Assembly: GCF_004295485.1 (NCBI RefSeq)
Contig: NZ_CP036164.1
Coordinates: forward strand, 3,286,001 to 3,350,000
Direction: 5' to 3'
Source: Janibacter limosus
Lineage (GTDB): Bacteria; Actinomycetota; Actinomycetes; Actinomycetales; Dermatophilaceae
Length of the DNA stretch: 64,000 nt
The notes beneath the pieces are model-generated. The model worked only from the letters and a program-made list of their open reading frames with translations, made no database searches and was not told where the DNA came from. This document shows, in pieces, positions 38,742 through 46,669 of the stretch; the stretch's first letter is position 1; the number at the start of each line of letters is the position of its first letter. A program made the translations under genes and the position numbers.

Positions 38742-39530
38742 ATGACCAAGATCGCGCGGCTGTCGCAGACTGGCCTCATGGAGGCGCTCACGGTGGGACA
38801 GGTGGCCGAGACCTTCGGCGTGACGGTGCGGACGCTGCACCACTACGACGAGGTCGGGCTGCTGCACCCGAGCGAGCGCACCGGTGCGGGCTACCGGCTC
38901 TACACCGCCGGCGACCTGGAGCGGCTCAGCACGATCGTCGTCTACCGACGGTTGGGCTTCTCCCTCGAGGAGATCGGTGAGCTGCTCGACGGCGCCGACG
39001 TCGTCGAGCACCTGCGGCGACAGCGCGATCTGGTCACGACGAGGTTGGCGGAGATGTCCGACCTCGTGGCAGCGATCGACCGACGACTGGAGGCAGAGAT
39101 GGACAACAAGCCGGCCACGACCGAGGACCTCAAGGAGCTCTTCGGCGACGGCTACAACGAGGAGTACCGGGCCGAGGCGCAGCAGCGCTGGGGTGACACC
39201 GACAAGTGGGCCCAGTCCCAGGAGCGGACCAAGGACATGACCCCCGCGCAGTGGGCGGAGGTCAAGGCCGAGACCGAGGGCTTCGAGTCCGACCTCGGTG
39301 CCGCTGTCCGCGCCGGGACGCCGGTCGACGGCGACGCCGCGGCCGCCCTCGCCGAGCGCCACCGGGCGAGCATCGCGCGCTTCTACGACTGCGACCACGA
39401 GTTCCAGGTCTGCCTGGCGCAGATGTACCTCTCGGACCCGCGGTTCACCGCGCACTACGAGGACATCGAGCCCGGCACCGCCCAGTGGCTGCACGACGCG
39501 ATCGTGAGCAACGCGGCCAACGCCGGCTGA
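38742..39530 (+). CDS. MerR family regulator with TipAS ligand domain
   Basis: A 262-residue activator. The MerR helix-turn-helix occupies the start (LTVGQVAETFGVTVRTLHHY, YDEVGLLHPSERTGAGYRLY), followed by a coiled dimer helix, then the TipAS antibiotic-recognition domain (from about residue 120; FYDCDHEFQVCLAQMYLSDP contains its globin-like helix). TipAL relatives sense thiopeptides or other small molecules. ATG 38742 would make a leaderless mRNA; ATG 38778, just before the HTH, is the alternative. Neither has a ribosome site. Confidence 0.85.
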   Translation: MTKIARLSQTGLMEALTVGQVAETFGVTVRTLHHYDEVGLLHPSERTGAGYRLYTAGDLERLSTIVVYRRLGFSLEEIGELLDGADVVEHLRRQRDLVTTRLAEMSDLVAAIDRRLEAEMDNKPATTEDLKELFGDGYNEEYRAEAQQRWGDTDKWAQSQERTKDMTPAQWAEVKAETEGFESDLGAAVRAGTPVDGDAAAALAERHRASIARFYDCDHEFQVCLAQMYLSDPRFTAHYEDIEPGTAQWLHDAIVSNAANAG

Positions 39531-39550
39531 GGTGAGACGAGCGCCAGCGA

Positions 39551-39583
39551 GAAGCCTCGAAGCCACGGTGGCTTCGAGGCTTC
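39551..39583. terminator. Strong bidirectional terminator
   Basis: A perfect 15-bp stem (39551-39565 with 39569-39583) with the 3-nt loop CGG. It separates the convergent MerR and 39606-40238 genes. Confidence 0.85.
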
Positions 39584-39605
39584 GGCCGTGGACGGCCTAC
39601 GCACC

Positions 39606-40238
39606 TCAGCCAGCGTTGGCTGCGCGCGCGGCTGCCGAGGCGAAGCCGAGCCAGGTGTGCCGGTTGCCCGCCCAGCACCACCCGACCTTGGGGGCGCCCT
39701 TGCGCGCCGCGCCGTCGCGGCCGGTGCCGTTGCTGATCCACAGGGCCGGGGTCCGCGAGTCCAGTCCGGCTCCCTTCGCCCTGGGCTTGCGCGAGGCGAT
39801 CGTCATGAAGCAGCGGTTGCGCTCGAGCCGTCCCGGCTCCTGCAACAGCCAGCTGATCCCCTCGCTCACGGTGAGGGGGTGGCGCCCGCGCTCGCGGATC
39901 GCGGGCAGCGCCTCGTCGGGCGACCAGTTGCCCATCTCGTCGCCGCGCTCGAGGTCGGTGATCCAGTACAGCGGCGCGTCGGGCACGACCTCACCGTCGA
40001 TCGGCACGAACTCCGCGAGGTCCGTCAGGTCCTCGACGACGAAACCGGGCGTGCCCCCGAGAGCCAGCAGCGGCGCGAGGTCTGCGGCCGCGACGAGCGA
40101 AGGGTGGACCACCAGCACGCCACCGCCCTCCAGGGCGTCGGGGACGAGGTCGGCGAAGGCGGCGTCGGTGAGGCCCGCGAGGGCAGGCACCCCGAGCTCG
40201 ACGAGTCGGGCGGTCCGGGCGGCGGCATCGGTGGTCAT
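39606..40238 (-). CDS. Conserved hypothetical protein (DUF5701-like)
   Basis: A 210-residue soluble protein with no signal or membrane segment. The core GGVLVVHPSLVAAADLAPLL, GRHPLTVSEGISWLLQEPG and the C-terminal KVGWCWAGNRHTWLGFASA resemble an actinobacterial family of unknown function (DUF5701, tentative). ATG at 40238 is preferred; upstream residues are low-complexity. No operon partner. Confidence 0.6.
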   Translation of the reverse strand: MTTDAAARTARLVELGVPALAGLTDAAFADLVPDALEGGGVLVVHPSLVAAADLAPLLALGGTPGFVVEDLTDLAEFVPIDGEVVPDAPLYWITDLERGDEMGNWSPDEALPAIRERGRHPLTVSEGISWLLQEPGRLERNRCFMTIASRKPRAKGAGLDSRTPALWISNGTGRDGAARKGAPKVGWCWAGNRHTWLGFASAAARAANAG

Positions 40239-40363
40239 CGTCGGTGGAACGAGACGGCCCAAAACTTTCTTCCCCACGGCCCAATCCGGATCGGCGGCGG
40301 GTCCGAACCCCCTCCTGCCACAACGAGGCGGCACCTGGTCGCCGGGCTACAGGAGGACTATCA

Positions 40364-41128
40364 ATGCGCACCTCACGAATCGCCACCATCGCCGCAACCG
40401 CCGCCCTGGTCGGTCTGCCCCTGCTCGCGAGCCCCGCCAGTGCGCAAGGGCACGAGGGCGGTGAGCTGACGGCCACGCTGACCCAGCTCAACGACTCCGG
40501 CGCCTCGGGCACCGCGTGGGCCAAGGTCACCGGCAACCAGGTCGAGATCAAGCTCGACACCAAGGGCCTGCTCCCCGGCGCCCCCCACGCCCAGCACATC
40601 CACATCGGTGGCACCAACAGCTGCCCGAGCAATGACCAGAAGGGCAGCGGCTTCGAGGGCGCGCTGCAGACCAGTGACGCGGTCGACCAGTACGGCGCGG
40701 TCAAGGTCTCGCTGACCCAGGACCCGGGCAAGACCGACGCGTCGGCGGCCCTGGACGTGGCCAACTTCCCGACCGGAGCCACCAACTCCTACTCGCGCAC
40801 GGTCACTGTCGATGACGCAATCGCCAAGCAGATCGCCGCGGGCGACGGTGTCGTCGTCGTCCACGGTGTCGACCACGACGGCTCGGGCAAGTACGACGGC
40901 AGCGTCAAGTCCGACCTCGACCCGAAGCTGCCCTCCGAGGCCACCGACCCGGCAGCCTGCGGTGAGCTCAACGTCGCCCAGATGAACATGCCGCAGGGCG
41001 GCGTCGAGACCGGTGGCTCCGACACCGCCGGTACCGAGTACGCCGGTGGGTTCGCCCTCGGTGCACTGGCCCTGGGCCTGGGTGGTGTCGGCTTCGCCGC
41101 CACCCGTCGCATCAAGACCAACCGCTGA
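40364..41128 (+). CDS. Secreted CHRD domain protein with C-terminal membrane anchor
   Basis: A 254-residue exported protein. Signal peptide (MRTSRIATIAATAALVGLPL ... SPASA), then a CHRD-type domain with its PHAQHIHIGG motif (about residue 66), then a Gly/Thr-rich linker, a hydrophobic helix (GGFALGALALGLGGVGFAA) and the basic tail TRRIKTNR. This end looks like a sorting signal, but I see no LPXTG before the helix (the segment reads DTAGTEYAGG). The ribosome site AGGAGG is strong. A class F sortase gene follows five bases later. Confidence 0.8.
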   Translation: MRTSRIATIAATAALVGLPLLASPASAQGHEGGELTATLTQLNDSGASGTAWAKVTGNQVEIKLDTKGLLPGAPHAQHIHIGGTNSCPSNDQKGSGFEGALQTSDAVDQYGAVKVSLTQDPGKTDASAALDVANFPTGATNSYSRTVTVDDAIAKQIAAGDGVVVVHGVDHDGSGKYDGSVKSDLDPKLPSEATDPAACGELNVAQMNMPQGGVETGGSDTAGTEYAGGFALGALALGLGGVGFAATRRIKTNR

Positions 41129-41133
41129 TCGAG

Positions 41134-41883
41134 ATGACGACCGAGCAGACCGGCGGACACCGCCGACGCACAGCAGCCGTCGTGGCGTCTGCCGGGCTGC
41201 TCCTGGCCGGCGCCGGGACCGTCGGGTGGGCAGCCACCCACCAGGTCCCGGCGCCTCCCATGCCCGTGGCCACCTCGAGCTCGAGCAGCAGCTCCAGCCC
41301 GAGCGTGGCCACGCCCACGAGCTCGTCGACGAGCTCGTCGACCGGACCCTCCTCGGCCACGTCCTCGGCCGCCTCCTCGACGACGGCGGCAGCACCCCCT
41401 TCGCCCACCACGGCGACACCGCTCGCCAGGTCCAAGCCCACCGCGGTCCGGCTGCCGAGCATCGACGTGGACTCACCGGTCCACGGACTCGGTCTGGACG
41501 CGCAGGGCCGGCTGATGGTGCCGTCGGGGGACCGCTACGACGAGGTCGCCTGGTACGACGGGTCGCCCACGCCGGGTGAGGTGGGACCGGCGGTCCTCGA
41601 GGGACACGTCACCGGGTCCGGCCAGGATCCCTCCGTCTTCTTCGAGCTGGGGGCGACGAGGTCGGGGGACCTGGTCGAGGTGGACCGCGCGGACGGCAGC
41701 ACGGCGACCTTCGAGGTCACCGACGTGCGCATGTACCCGAAGGCCGACTTCCCGCGCGTCGACGTGTACGGCGCGACGGCGGGACCTGAGCTGCGGATCA
41801 TCACCTGCGGTGGCAGCTATGACAGCTCCGCCCGTCGCCACCTCGACAATGTGGTCGTCTTCGCCAAGCTCGTGGAGGGCTGA
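41134..41883 (+). CDS. srtF: Class F sortase
   Basis: A 249-residue membrane-anchored transpeptidase. One N-terminal helix (AAVVASAGLLLAGAGTVGW) is followed by a Ser/Thr/Pro stretch (residues ~45-100) spanning the wall. The catalytic sortase domain carries the His in VLEGHVTG (about 157), the Cys in LRIITCGGSYD (about 225) and the Arg in SARRHLDN. Actinobacterial class F sortases attach or trim surface proteins; the CHRD gene immediately upstream is the obvious substrate. Only one candidate substrate is visible. Confidence 0.88.
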   Translation: MTTEQTGGHRRRTAAVVASAGLLLAGAGTVGWAATHQVPAPPMPVATSSSSSSSSPSVATPTSSSTSSSTGPSSATSSAASSTTAAAPPSPTTATPLARSKPTAVRLPSIDVDSPVHGLGLDAQGRLMVPSGDRYDEVAWYDGSPTPGEVGPAVLEGHVTGSGQDPSVFFELGATRSGDLVEVDRADGSTATFEVTDVRMYPKADFPRVDVYGATAGPELRIITCGGSYDSSARRHLDNVVVFAKLVEG

Positions 41884-41984
41884 GCAGGCAGGATGTCGAG
41901 GGCGCCTCGTCTGCTCCGACGTCCGGGGTGTCATGGCCATCACGGCCGATCACCGACACCGCCGCCGGCGGCAGGAGGCACCTC

Positions 41985-42377
41985 GTGAAGTTCGTCATCC
42001 TCATCCACTCCACCCCCGAGCCGTGGGGGCACCCCACCGGTGACTTCGTCGCCGAGCACCAGGCCCTGCCGCAGGAGCAGCGCGACGACATGAACGCGCA
42101 CTTCGACCAGGTGCTCACCCAGCTGCAGGAAGCCGGTGAGCTCGTCGGCGGTGAGGCCCTCGGCGACCCGCGCAGCTCCACGCTCTTCCGCTGGGCTGAC
42201 GGCGACCCGATCGCCTCCGACGGTCCCTACGCGGAGACCAAGGAGCAGTTCGCCGGGTTCTTCCTCATCGACGTCGCCAGCCGTGAGCGAGCCGAGGAGA
42301 TCGCCTTCCACTTCGCCGGCCCCGGCGAGACGATCGAGCTGCGTCCGACCATGTGGCCGGGCGGCGACGAGCAGTGA
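41985..42377 (+). CDS. YCII/DGPF domain protein, partner of an ECF42 sigma factor
   Basis: A 130-residue ferredoxin-like protein of the YCII-related/DGPF group (ASDGPYAETKEQFAGFFLID). GTG at 41985 follows AGGAGG. Genes of this type are the hallmark neighbours of ECF42 sigma factors; here the sigma gene overlaps by four bases (GTGA). Function of DGPF proteins is unknown; it is commonly the sigma factor's own target. Confidence 0.83.
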   Translation: MKFVILIHSTPEPWGHPTGDFVAEHQALPQEQRDDMNAHFDQVLTQLQEAGELVGGEALGDPRSSTLFRWADGDPIASDGPYAETKEQFAGFFLIDVASRERAEEIAFHFAGPGETIELRPTMWPGGDEQ

Positions 42378-43603
42378 GCGATGAGGATGTCTGGCGGGAG
42401 CACACCGCCGACGTCCTCGCCGCGCTCGTGCGCCGCAGCGGCGACTTCGGGGCCTGCGAGGACGCGGTCCAGGAGGCGCTGCTCGCCGCGGCCCAGCAGT
42501 GGCCGGTCGACGGGACCCCGGACGACCCCAAGGCCTGGCTGGTCCGCGTGGCGTCCCGCCGGCTGATCGACGCCCACCGCAGCACCACCTCCCGGGAGCG
42601 AAGGGAGGAGGCCCAGTCCTCCTCTGCCGCAGCACTGCTCGACGCACCGGCCGTGCCGGCAGAAGACGACACGCTGCGTATGTGCATGCTCTGCGCCCAT
42701 CCCGACCTGAGCGACGCCTCCCGCGTGGCGCTCACCCTGCGCGCCGTCGCCGGGCTGACGACGGCGCAGGTCGCGGCCTGCTTCCTCGTGCCCGAGGCGA
42801 CCATGGCGCAGCGGATCAGTCGGGCCAAGGCGACGATCAGGGGGAGCGAGGCTCCCTTCGCCCCGCCGACGCAGGAGGACGCGGTGGCGCGGCTGCACGC
42901 CGTCCGGCACGTCGTCTACCTCGTCTTCACCGCCGGGCACACGACCGCGGCCGGCGACCGGCTCGTCGACACCGACCTGCAGCGCGAGGCGCTGCGGCTG
43001 GCCGAGCGGCTGCACCGTGCGTTGCCCCGCGACCCGGAGACCGCCGGCCTCCTCGCCCTGCTGCTCATCGACCACGCCCGCACCGCCGCCCGGCAGGACG
43101 CGGCCGGCGACCTCATCCCGCTCGACGCGCAGGACCGCACGCGCTGGGACCACGCCGCCATCGCCCGCGGGGTCGCCCTCGTCGAGGAGGCGCTGACCAG
43201 GGGAGCGGTCGGCCCCTTCCAGCTGCAGGCCGCGATCGCCGCCGTCCACGGGGAGGCCACCACGGCGGACGAGACCGACTGGCCGCAGATCGAGGTGCTC
43301 TACCGGATGCTGCTGCGCATCGCGCCGTCGCCGATGGTCGAGCTCAACCTCGCTGCGGCCGTGGGGATGTCGCAGGGTCCCGCTGCCGGACTGGCGGCCC
43401 TGGAGCCACTCCTCGACGACCCGCTCCTCGCGCGGGGCCACCGGGTCCACGCCGTGCGGGCGCACCTGCTGGAGCGGGCGGGGCGCCGGGAGGAGGCCGC
43501 TTCGGCATACCTGCTCGCCGCGAGCCGGACCCAGAGCATCCCCGAGCAGCGGTACCTCAACCGGCGGGCCGCTGTTTCCCAGGATTCTCGGGTGACCCGA
43601 TAA
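42374..43603 (+). CDS. ECF42-type RNA polymerase sigma factor with C-terminal extension
   Basis: A 409-residue extracytoplasmic-function sigma factor. Region 2 (residues ~10-80, ACEDAVQEALLAAAQQWP) and region 4 (about 105-165, LTTAQVAACFLVPEATMAQR) are followed by a long TPR/SnoaL-like extension typical of ECF42. There is no anti-sigma factor nearby, as usual in this group. GTG start overlaps the DGPF gene. The last codons (QDSRVTR-stop) are encoded by a 22-bp repeat that recurs 62 bp downstream, so the 3' end may have been rewritten by an insertion or repeat event. Confidence 0.87.
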   Translation: MSDEDVWREHTADVLAALVRRSGDFGACEDAVQEALLAAAQQWPVDGTPDDPKAWLVRVASRRLIDAHRSTTSRERREEAQSSSAAALLDAPAVPAEDDTLRMCMLCAHPDLSDASRVALTLRAVAGLTTAQVAACFLVPEATMAQRISRAKATIRGSEAPFAPPTQEDAVARLHAVRHVVYLVFTAGHTTAAGDRLVDTDLQREALRLAERLHRALPRDPETAGLLALLLIDHARTAARQDAAGDLIPLDAQDRTRWDHAAIARGVALVEEALTRGAVGPFQLQAAIAAVHGEATTADETDWPQIEVLYRMLLRIAPSPMVELNLAAAVGMSQGPAAGLAALEPLLDDPLLARGHRVHAVRAHLLERAGRREEAASAYLLAASRTQSIPEQRYLNRRAAVSQDSRVTR

Positions 43604-43665
43604 ACCTCGCCTTCGCAAGGGTTTGAAACTCATGCTCACCCGTGGATTCTCGGGTGACCCGATAA
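43582..43665. repeat. Pair of 22-bp direct repeats with internal palindrome
   Basis: The repeat GGATTCTCGGGTGACCCGAT(AA) is identical at 43582-43603 and 43644-43665. Its core TCGGGTGACCCGA is palindromic. The first copy holds the sigma gene's TAA; the second lies just upstream of the ArsR promoter. The 40-bp interval shows no gene. It could be a regulator binding pair or the ends of a lost small element. Confidence 0.85.
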
Positions 43666-43682
43666 TTCTGTGACTCCGAACC

Positions 43683-43713
43683 TTGACAACATACAACCGA
43701 TTGGTTGTATGTT
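43683..43713 (+). promoter_or_regulatory. Promoter-operator of the arsR-like gene
   Basis: TTGACA (43683-43688) and TTGTAT (43705-43710) are spaced 16 bp. The -10 box lies within a palindrome with 11-bp arms, AACATACAACC-GATT-GGTTGTATGTT (43688-43713). The gene's ATG is at 43720, so the mRNA is probably leaderless. Bound ArsR would block the -10 directly. Confidence 0.8.
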
Positions 43714-43719
43714 GGTCTC

Positions 43720-44067
43720 ATGACACCGAGCGACGAGGACCGGGCAGACGCCTTCTTCCACGCGCTCGCCGACAGCACCAGGCGCGACATCCTGCGCCGG
43801 GTGATGGCGGGGGAGCACTCGGTGTCTGCCCTGGCCGCGCAGTACCCGATGAGCTTCGCCGCCGTGCAGAAGCACGTGGCGGTGCTCGAGCGGGCGGGGC
43901 TGATCACCAAGCGCCGCAGCGGACGCGAGTCCCTGGCGAGCGGAGACGTCGAGGCCGTGCGAGCGGTCGGCGCGATGCTCACCGAGCTCGAGGACGTGTG
44001 GCGTGGACGGGTCAAGGGCATCGACGCCCTCCTGGCCCAGGACACCAGCACCGACACCACCACCTGA
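43720..44067 (+). CDS. ArsR family transcriptional regulator
   Basis: A 115-residue winged-helix repressor of the metal-free ArsR type paired with SRPBCC proteins (DSTRRDILRRVMAGEHSVSA, QYPMSFAAVQKHVAVLERAG). No Cys metal site is present. The ATG sits seven to ten bases downstream of the -10. Its last codons (DTSTDTTT) are part of a 75-bp tandem duplication. Confidence 0.87.
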   Translation: MTPSDEDRADAFFHALADSTRRDILRRVMAGEHSVSALAAQYPMSFAAVQKHVAVLERAGLITKRRSGRESLASGDVEAVRAVGAMLTELEDVWRGRVKGIDALLAQDTSTDTTT

Positions 44068-44190
44068 CCCCCCCAGGAGATCACCATGCCCCTCACCGAC
44101 GTCACCACCGACCTCGACACCAGCACCGACACCACCACCTGACCCCCCCAGGAGATCACCATGCCCCTCACCGACGTCACCACCGACCTC
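44041..44190 (+). repeat. 75-bp perfect tandem duplication between arsR and the SRPBCC gene
   Basis: Unit 44041-44115 is repeated at 44116-44190. Each unit contains the arsR-type tail (DTSTDTTT-stop), a GGAG ribosome site, and the first ten codons of the SRPBCC gene. The 5' unit therefore creates an extra 18-codon reading frame (44086-44142, MPLTDVTTDLDTSTDTTT) with its own ribosome site. The GACACC-GCACC similarity at the unit edges suggests slipped-strand mispairing. Confidence 0.9.
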
Positions 44191-44646
44191 GACACCCGCA
44201 CCCTCACCATGACCTGCGACTTCCCGGTCACCCCCGAACGCCTCTGGCAGGTGTGGGCTGACCCGCGCCAGCTCGAGCAGTGGTGGGGCCCCGAGACCTA
44301 CCCGGCCACCGTCACCGAGCACGACCTGACGCCCGGCGGCTTCGTGAAGTACCACATGACCAGCCCCGAGGGGGAGAAGTTCCCCGGCGGCTGGGAGGTC
44401 ATCGCCGTCGATGCACCCCACCGCCTCGAGCTGCGCGACTTCTTCGCCGACGCCGACGGCAACCCCGTGGCGTCCGCGCCGGAAAACCAGATGGTCATCG
44501 AGATCACCGCGACCGACACCGGCGCCCGGATGGTCAACACCTCGACGTGGGAGTCCGCCGAGGACATGCAGAAGGTCCTCGACATGGGCGTCGTCGAGGG
44601 CTCCACCTCTGCAGTGAGCCAGCTCGACGCGCTGCTGGCCGCCTGA
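44161..44646 (+). CDS. SRPBCC (AHSA1-type) domain protein
   Basis: A 161-residue START-like beta/alpha barrel (TMTCDFPVTPERLWQVWADP, QLEQWWGPETYPATV, FFADADGNPV) that binds hydrophobic ligands. It is the usual partner of this ArsR type, which it probably modulates. ATG 44161 is the start in the second copy of the duplication. Stop and next start overlap. Confidence 0.85.
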   Translation: MPLTDVTTDLDTRTLTMTCDFPVTPERLWQVWADPRQLEQWWGPETYPATVTEHDLTPGGFVKYHMTSPEGEKFPGGWEVIAVDAPHRLELRDFFADADGNPVASAPENQMVIEITATDTGARMVNTSTWESAEDMQKVLDMGVVEGSTSAVSQLDALLAA

Positions 44647-45080
44647 TGACCATGACGACGACCTACACCGTCGACATCTTCACCTCCCTCGACGGCTTCG
44701 GCAGCGTGAGCGGCGGTGGCTGGGGCGGCTACTGGGGCAAGCAGGGCCCGGAGCTCCTCGCCCACCGGCTCGCGCAGCAGGAGGCCGACCAGCGGATGGT
44801 CTTCGGGGCCACGACCTTCAGGGAGTTCGTGGCGATGCGCAGCGACTAGGAGGACTCGCCCGTCCCCCTTCGCTCCCACGGGAGCCTGTCCCTCAACCGC
44901 GCGCTCGTCGCGGCCGGCCTCGTCGACCGGGTGCAGGTGACGCTCTTCCCGGCCCTCACCGGACGCCACGGGTCGGCGCCCGTCTTCGCCGGCTGGGAGG
45001 ACCTCGATCTCGAGCTGCTCGAGAGCACCGTCCTCGACGGCCGGACCATGGAGCTCGTCTACCGGCCCAGCCTGCACTAG
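44646..45080 (+). pseudogene. Dihydrofolate reductase-like (RibD C-terminal) protein with internal deletion
   Basis: The N-terminal part (YTVDIFTSLDGFGSVSG, MVFGATTFREF) ends at TAG 44847-44849. The same frame then continues as GSLSLNRALVAAGLVDRVQV and onward to TMELVYRPSLH and TAG at 45078-45080, the normal C-terminal end of this family. Family members are about 60 residues longer between these parts. So a deletion removed the middle and a stop was left at the join. A CCCCCTTCG copy (44864) lies just after the lesion. Confidence 0.8.
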
Positions 45081-45200
45081 CCCCGCTCCAGCCCCACTCC
45101 TTCACCCGGAGTTCGCCCGCAGTACCCACTCAGGTCCCCCCGGGCGAACGTCAGGTTGCTGGACTGCATGGACATCCCCTGTCCCTCGCCAAGGAGTCCC

Positions 45201-46628
45201 ATGTCCAGCACCAACCTCGACCGCCGCACCCTGCTCGGCGGCTCGGCCGGCGCGCTCGGCCTGCTCGTCGCGGGGAGCGCCGCTCCCTTCGCCTCGCACG
45301 CGTCCGCCGCCCAGACCACGCGCCTCGCGGCCGGCTACGGCAAGCTCACCCCGGCCGGCCCGCTGCTCGCGCTGCCCGACGGCTTCTCCTACACCGTCCT
45401 CGCCGAGTCCGGCACGACCACCGTCGGTGGCTACGCGGTCGCCGGCAGCCAGGACGCGATGGGCTGCTTCGCCCGCCCCGGTGGCGGCTCGACCATCGTC
45501 TGCAACCACGAGCTCGGCGGCTCGGACGACGACCTCGTCCCGCACGTCGACGGTCTCGTCTACGACGCCGGGGCGAAGGGGGGTACCTCCACCCTCGTGG
45601 TCACCCAGGACAACACGGTGGTCGAGCACTACACCTCGGTGGCCGGGACGGTCGACAACTGCGCCGGCGGCATCACCCCGTGGGGCACCTGGCTGACCTG
45701 CGAGGAGACCGACGAGCGCGCCGGGACCCACGAGGACGACGGGGTGACCTACACCTTCGAGCAGGACCACGGCTACGTCTTCGAGGTCGACCCGACCAGC
45801 CAGGCCGCCAACATCGGCACGGCCAACATCCCGCTGAAGTTCCTCGGTCGCTTCGAGCACGAGGCCGCGGTCGTCGATCCCACGACGGGCCAGATCTACC
45901 TGACCGAGGACGCCGACGAGCCCAACGGGCTCTTCTACCGCTGGACCCCGCCGGCCGGTTACCGCCAGGGCAAGGGCGCGCTGCACGCCCTCGCCCAGGA
46001 TGGCGCCGTCGAGGTCGGCACCCTCGAGGCGCTCGTCGCGACGGAGCGCAGCGGTCGCCACGTGACGGACCTGTCGCTGGCGACCCGTACGAAGACGACC
46101 TACACGACCTCGTGGGCCGAGGTGCCCGAGCGCGACGCGCAGACGATGCCGATCCGCGAGCAGCTCACCGACGCCCAGGTCACCCGCGCGCGCAAGCTCG
46201 AGGGCCAGTGGTGGGGCGACGGCGGCGTCTACTTCGTCGCGAGCTACGGCCGCACGGACGACGGCTCGATCCACGAGCACGACGGCCAGGTGTGGTTCTT
46301 CGACCCGAAGAAGCAGACCGTCACCCTGACGACGATCTTCGCGGTCAACGAGGACGGCGCGGGCGTCGACGGTCCGGACAACATCACGGTCTCCCCCCAC
46401 GGCGGCCTCGTCCTCGCCGAGGACGGCGACGGCGCCTCGCAGCTCATCGGTGTCACCGACCAGGGCAAGGCCTACCGCCTCGCGCTCAACCTCGTCGACG
46501 ACAGCGAGTGGGCCGGGCCGACCTTCAACGCGGCCGGCACGACCCTCTTCGCCAACATCCAGGGCGACCCGGGCCGCACCTTCGCGATCACCGGGCCGTG
46601 GGGCCGGCCCGCCAACGCCCGGGACTGA
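45201..46628 (+). CDS. PhoX-type (DUF839) phosphatase, Tat-exported
   Basis: A 475-residue secreted protein. AAGGAG precedes ATG 45201. The Tat signal is NLDRRTLLGGSAGALGLLVA with cleavage near SHASA. Family landmarks are NHELGG (about residue 105), TPWGTWLTCEET (about 160, with the Cys/Glu of the metal pocket), FEHEAAVVDP (about 217) and PDNITVSPHGGLVLAEDGDG (about 392). PhoX enzymes are Ca/Fe alkaline phosphatases, but DUF839 proteins vary; activity is inferred. Confidence 0.82.
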   Translation: MSSTNLDRRTLLGGSAGALGLLVAGSAAPFASHASAAQTTRLAAGYGKLTPAGPLLALPDGFSYTVLAESGTTTVGGYAVAGSQDAMGCFARPGGGSTIVCNHELGGSDDDLVPHVDGLVYDAGAKGGTSTLVVTQDNTVVEHYTSVAGTVDNCAGGITPWGTWLTCEETDERAGTHEDDGVTYTFEQDHGYVFEVDPTSQAANIGTANIPLKFLGRFEHEAAVVDPTTGQIYLTEDADEPNGLFYRWTPPAGYRQGKGALHALAQDGAVEVGTLEALVATERSGRHVTDLSLATRTKTTYTTSWAEVPERDAQTMPIREQLTDAQVTRARKLEGQWWGDGGVYFVASYGRTDDGSIHEHDGQVWFFDPKKQTVTLTTIFAVNEDGAGVDGPDNITVSPHGGLVLAEDGDGASQLIGVTDQGKAYRLALNLVDDSEWAGPTFNAAGTTLFANIQGDPGRTFAITGPWGRPANARD

Positions 46629-46637
46629 TCCCGGACC

Positions 46638-46669
46638 GGCACCCGGTGGCCCTCAGGTCACCGGGTGCC
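46638..46669. terminator. Terminator between the PhoX and TusA-like genes
   Basis: GGCACCCGGTG / CACCGGGTGCC (46638-46648 with 46659-46669), loop 10 nt. It includes the stop codon of the minus-strand gene and serves both convergent units. Confidence 0.75.

Noticed and set aside
40990..41125. LPXTG sorting motif in the CHRD protein
   Set aside because: No LPXTG or close variant is present before the C-terminal helix, so I report only the layout.
44086..44142. A real 18-residue peptide gene
   Set aside because: It is only the head of the SRPBCC gene joined to the arsR tail by the tandem duplication. It may be translated, but there is no sign of selection.
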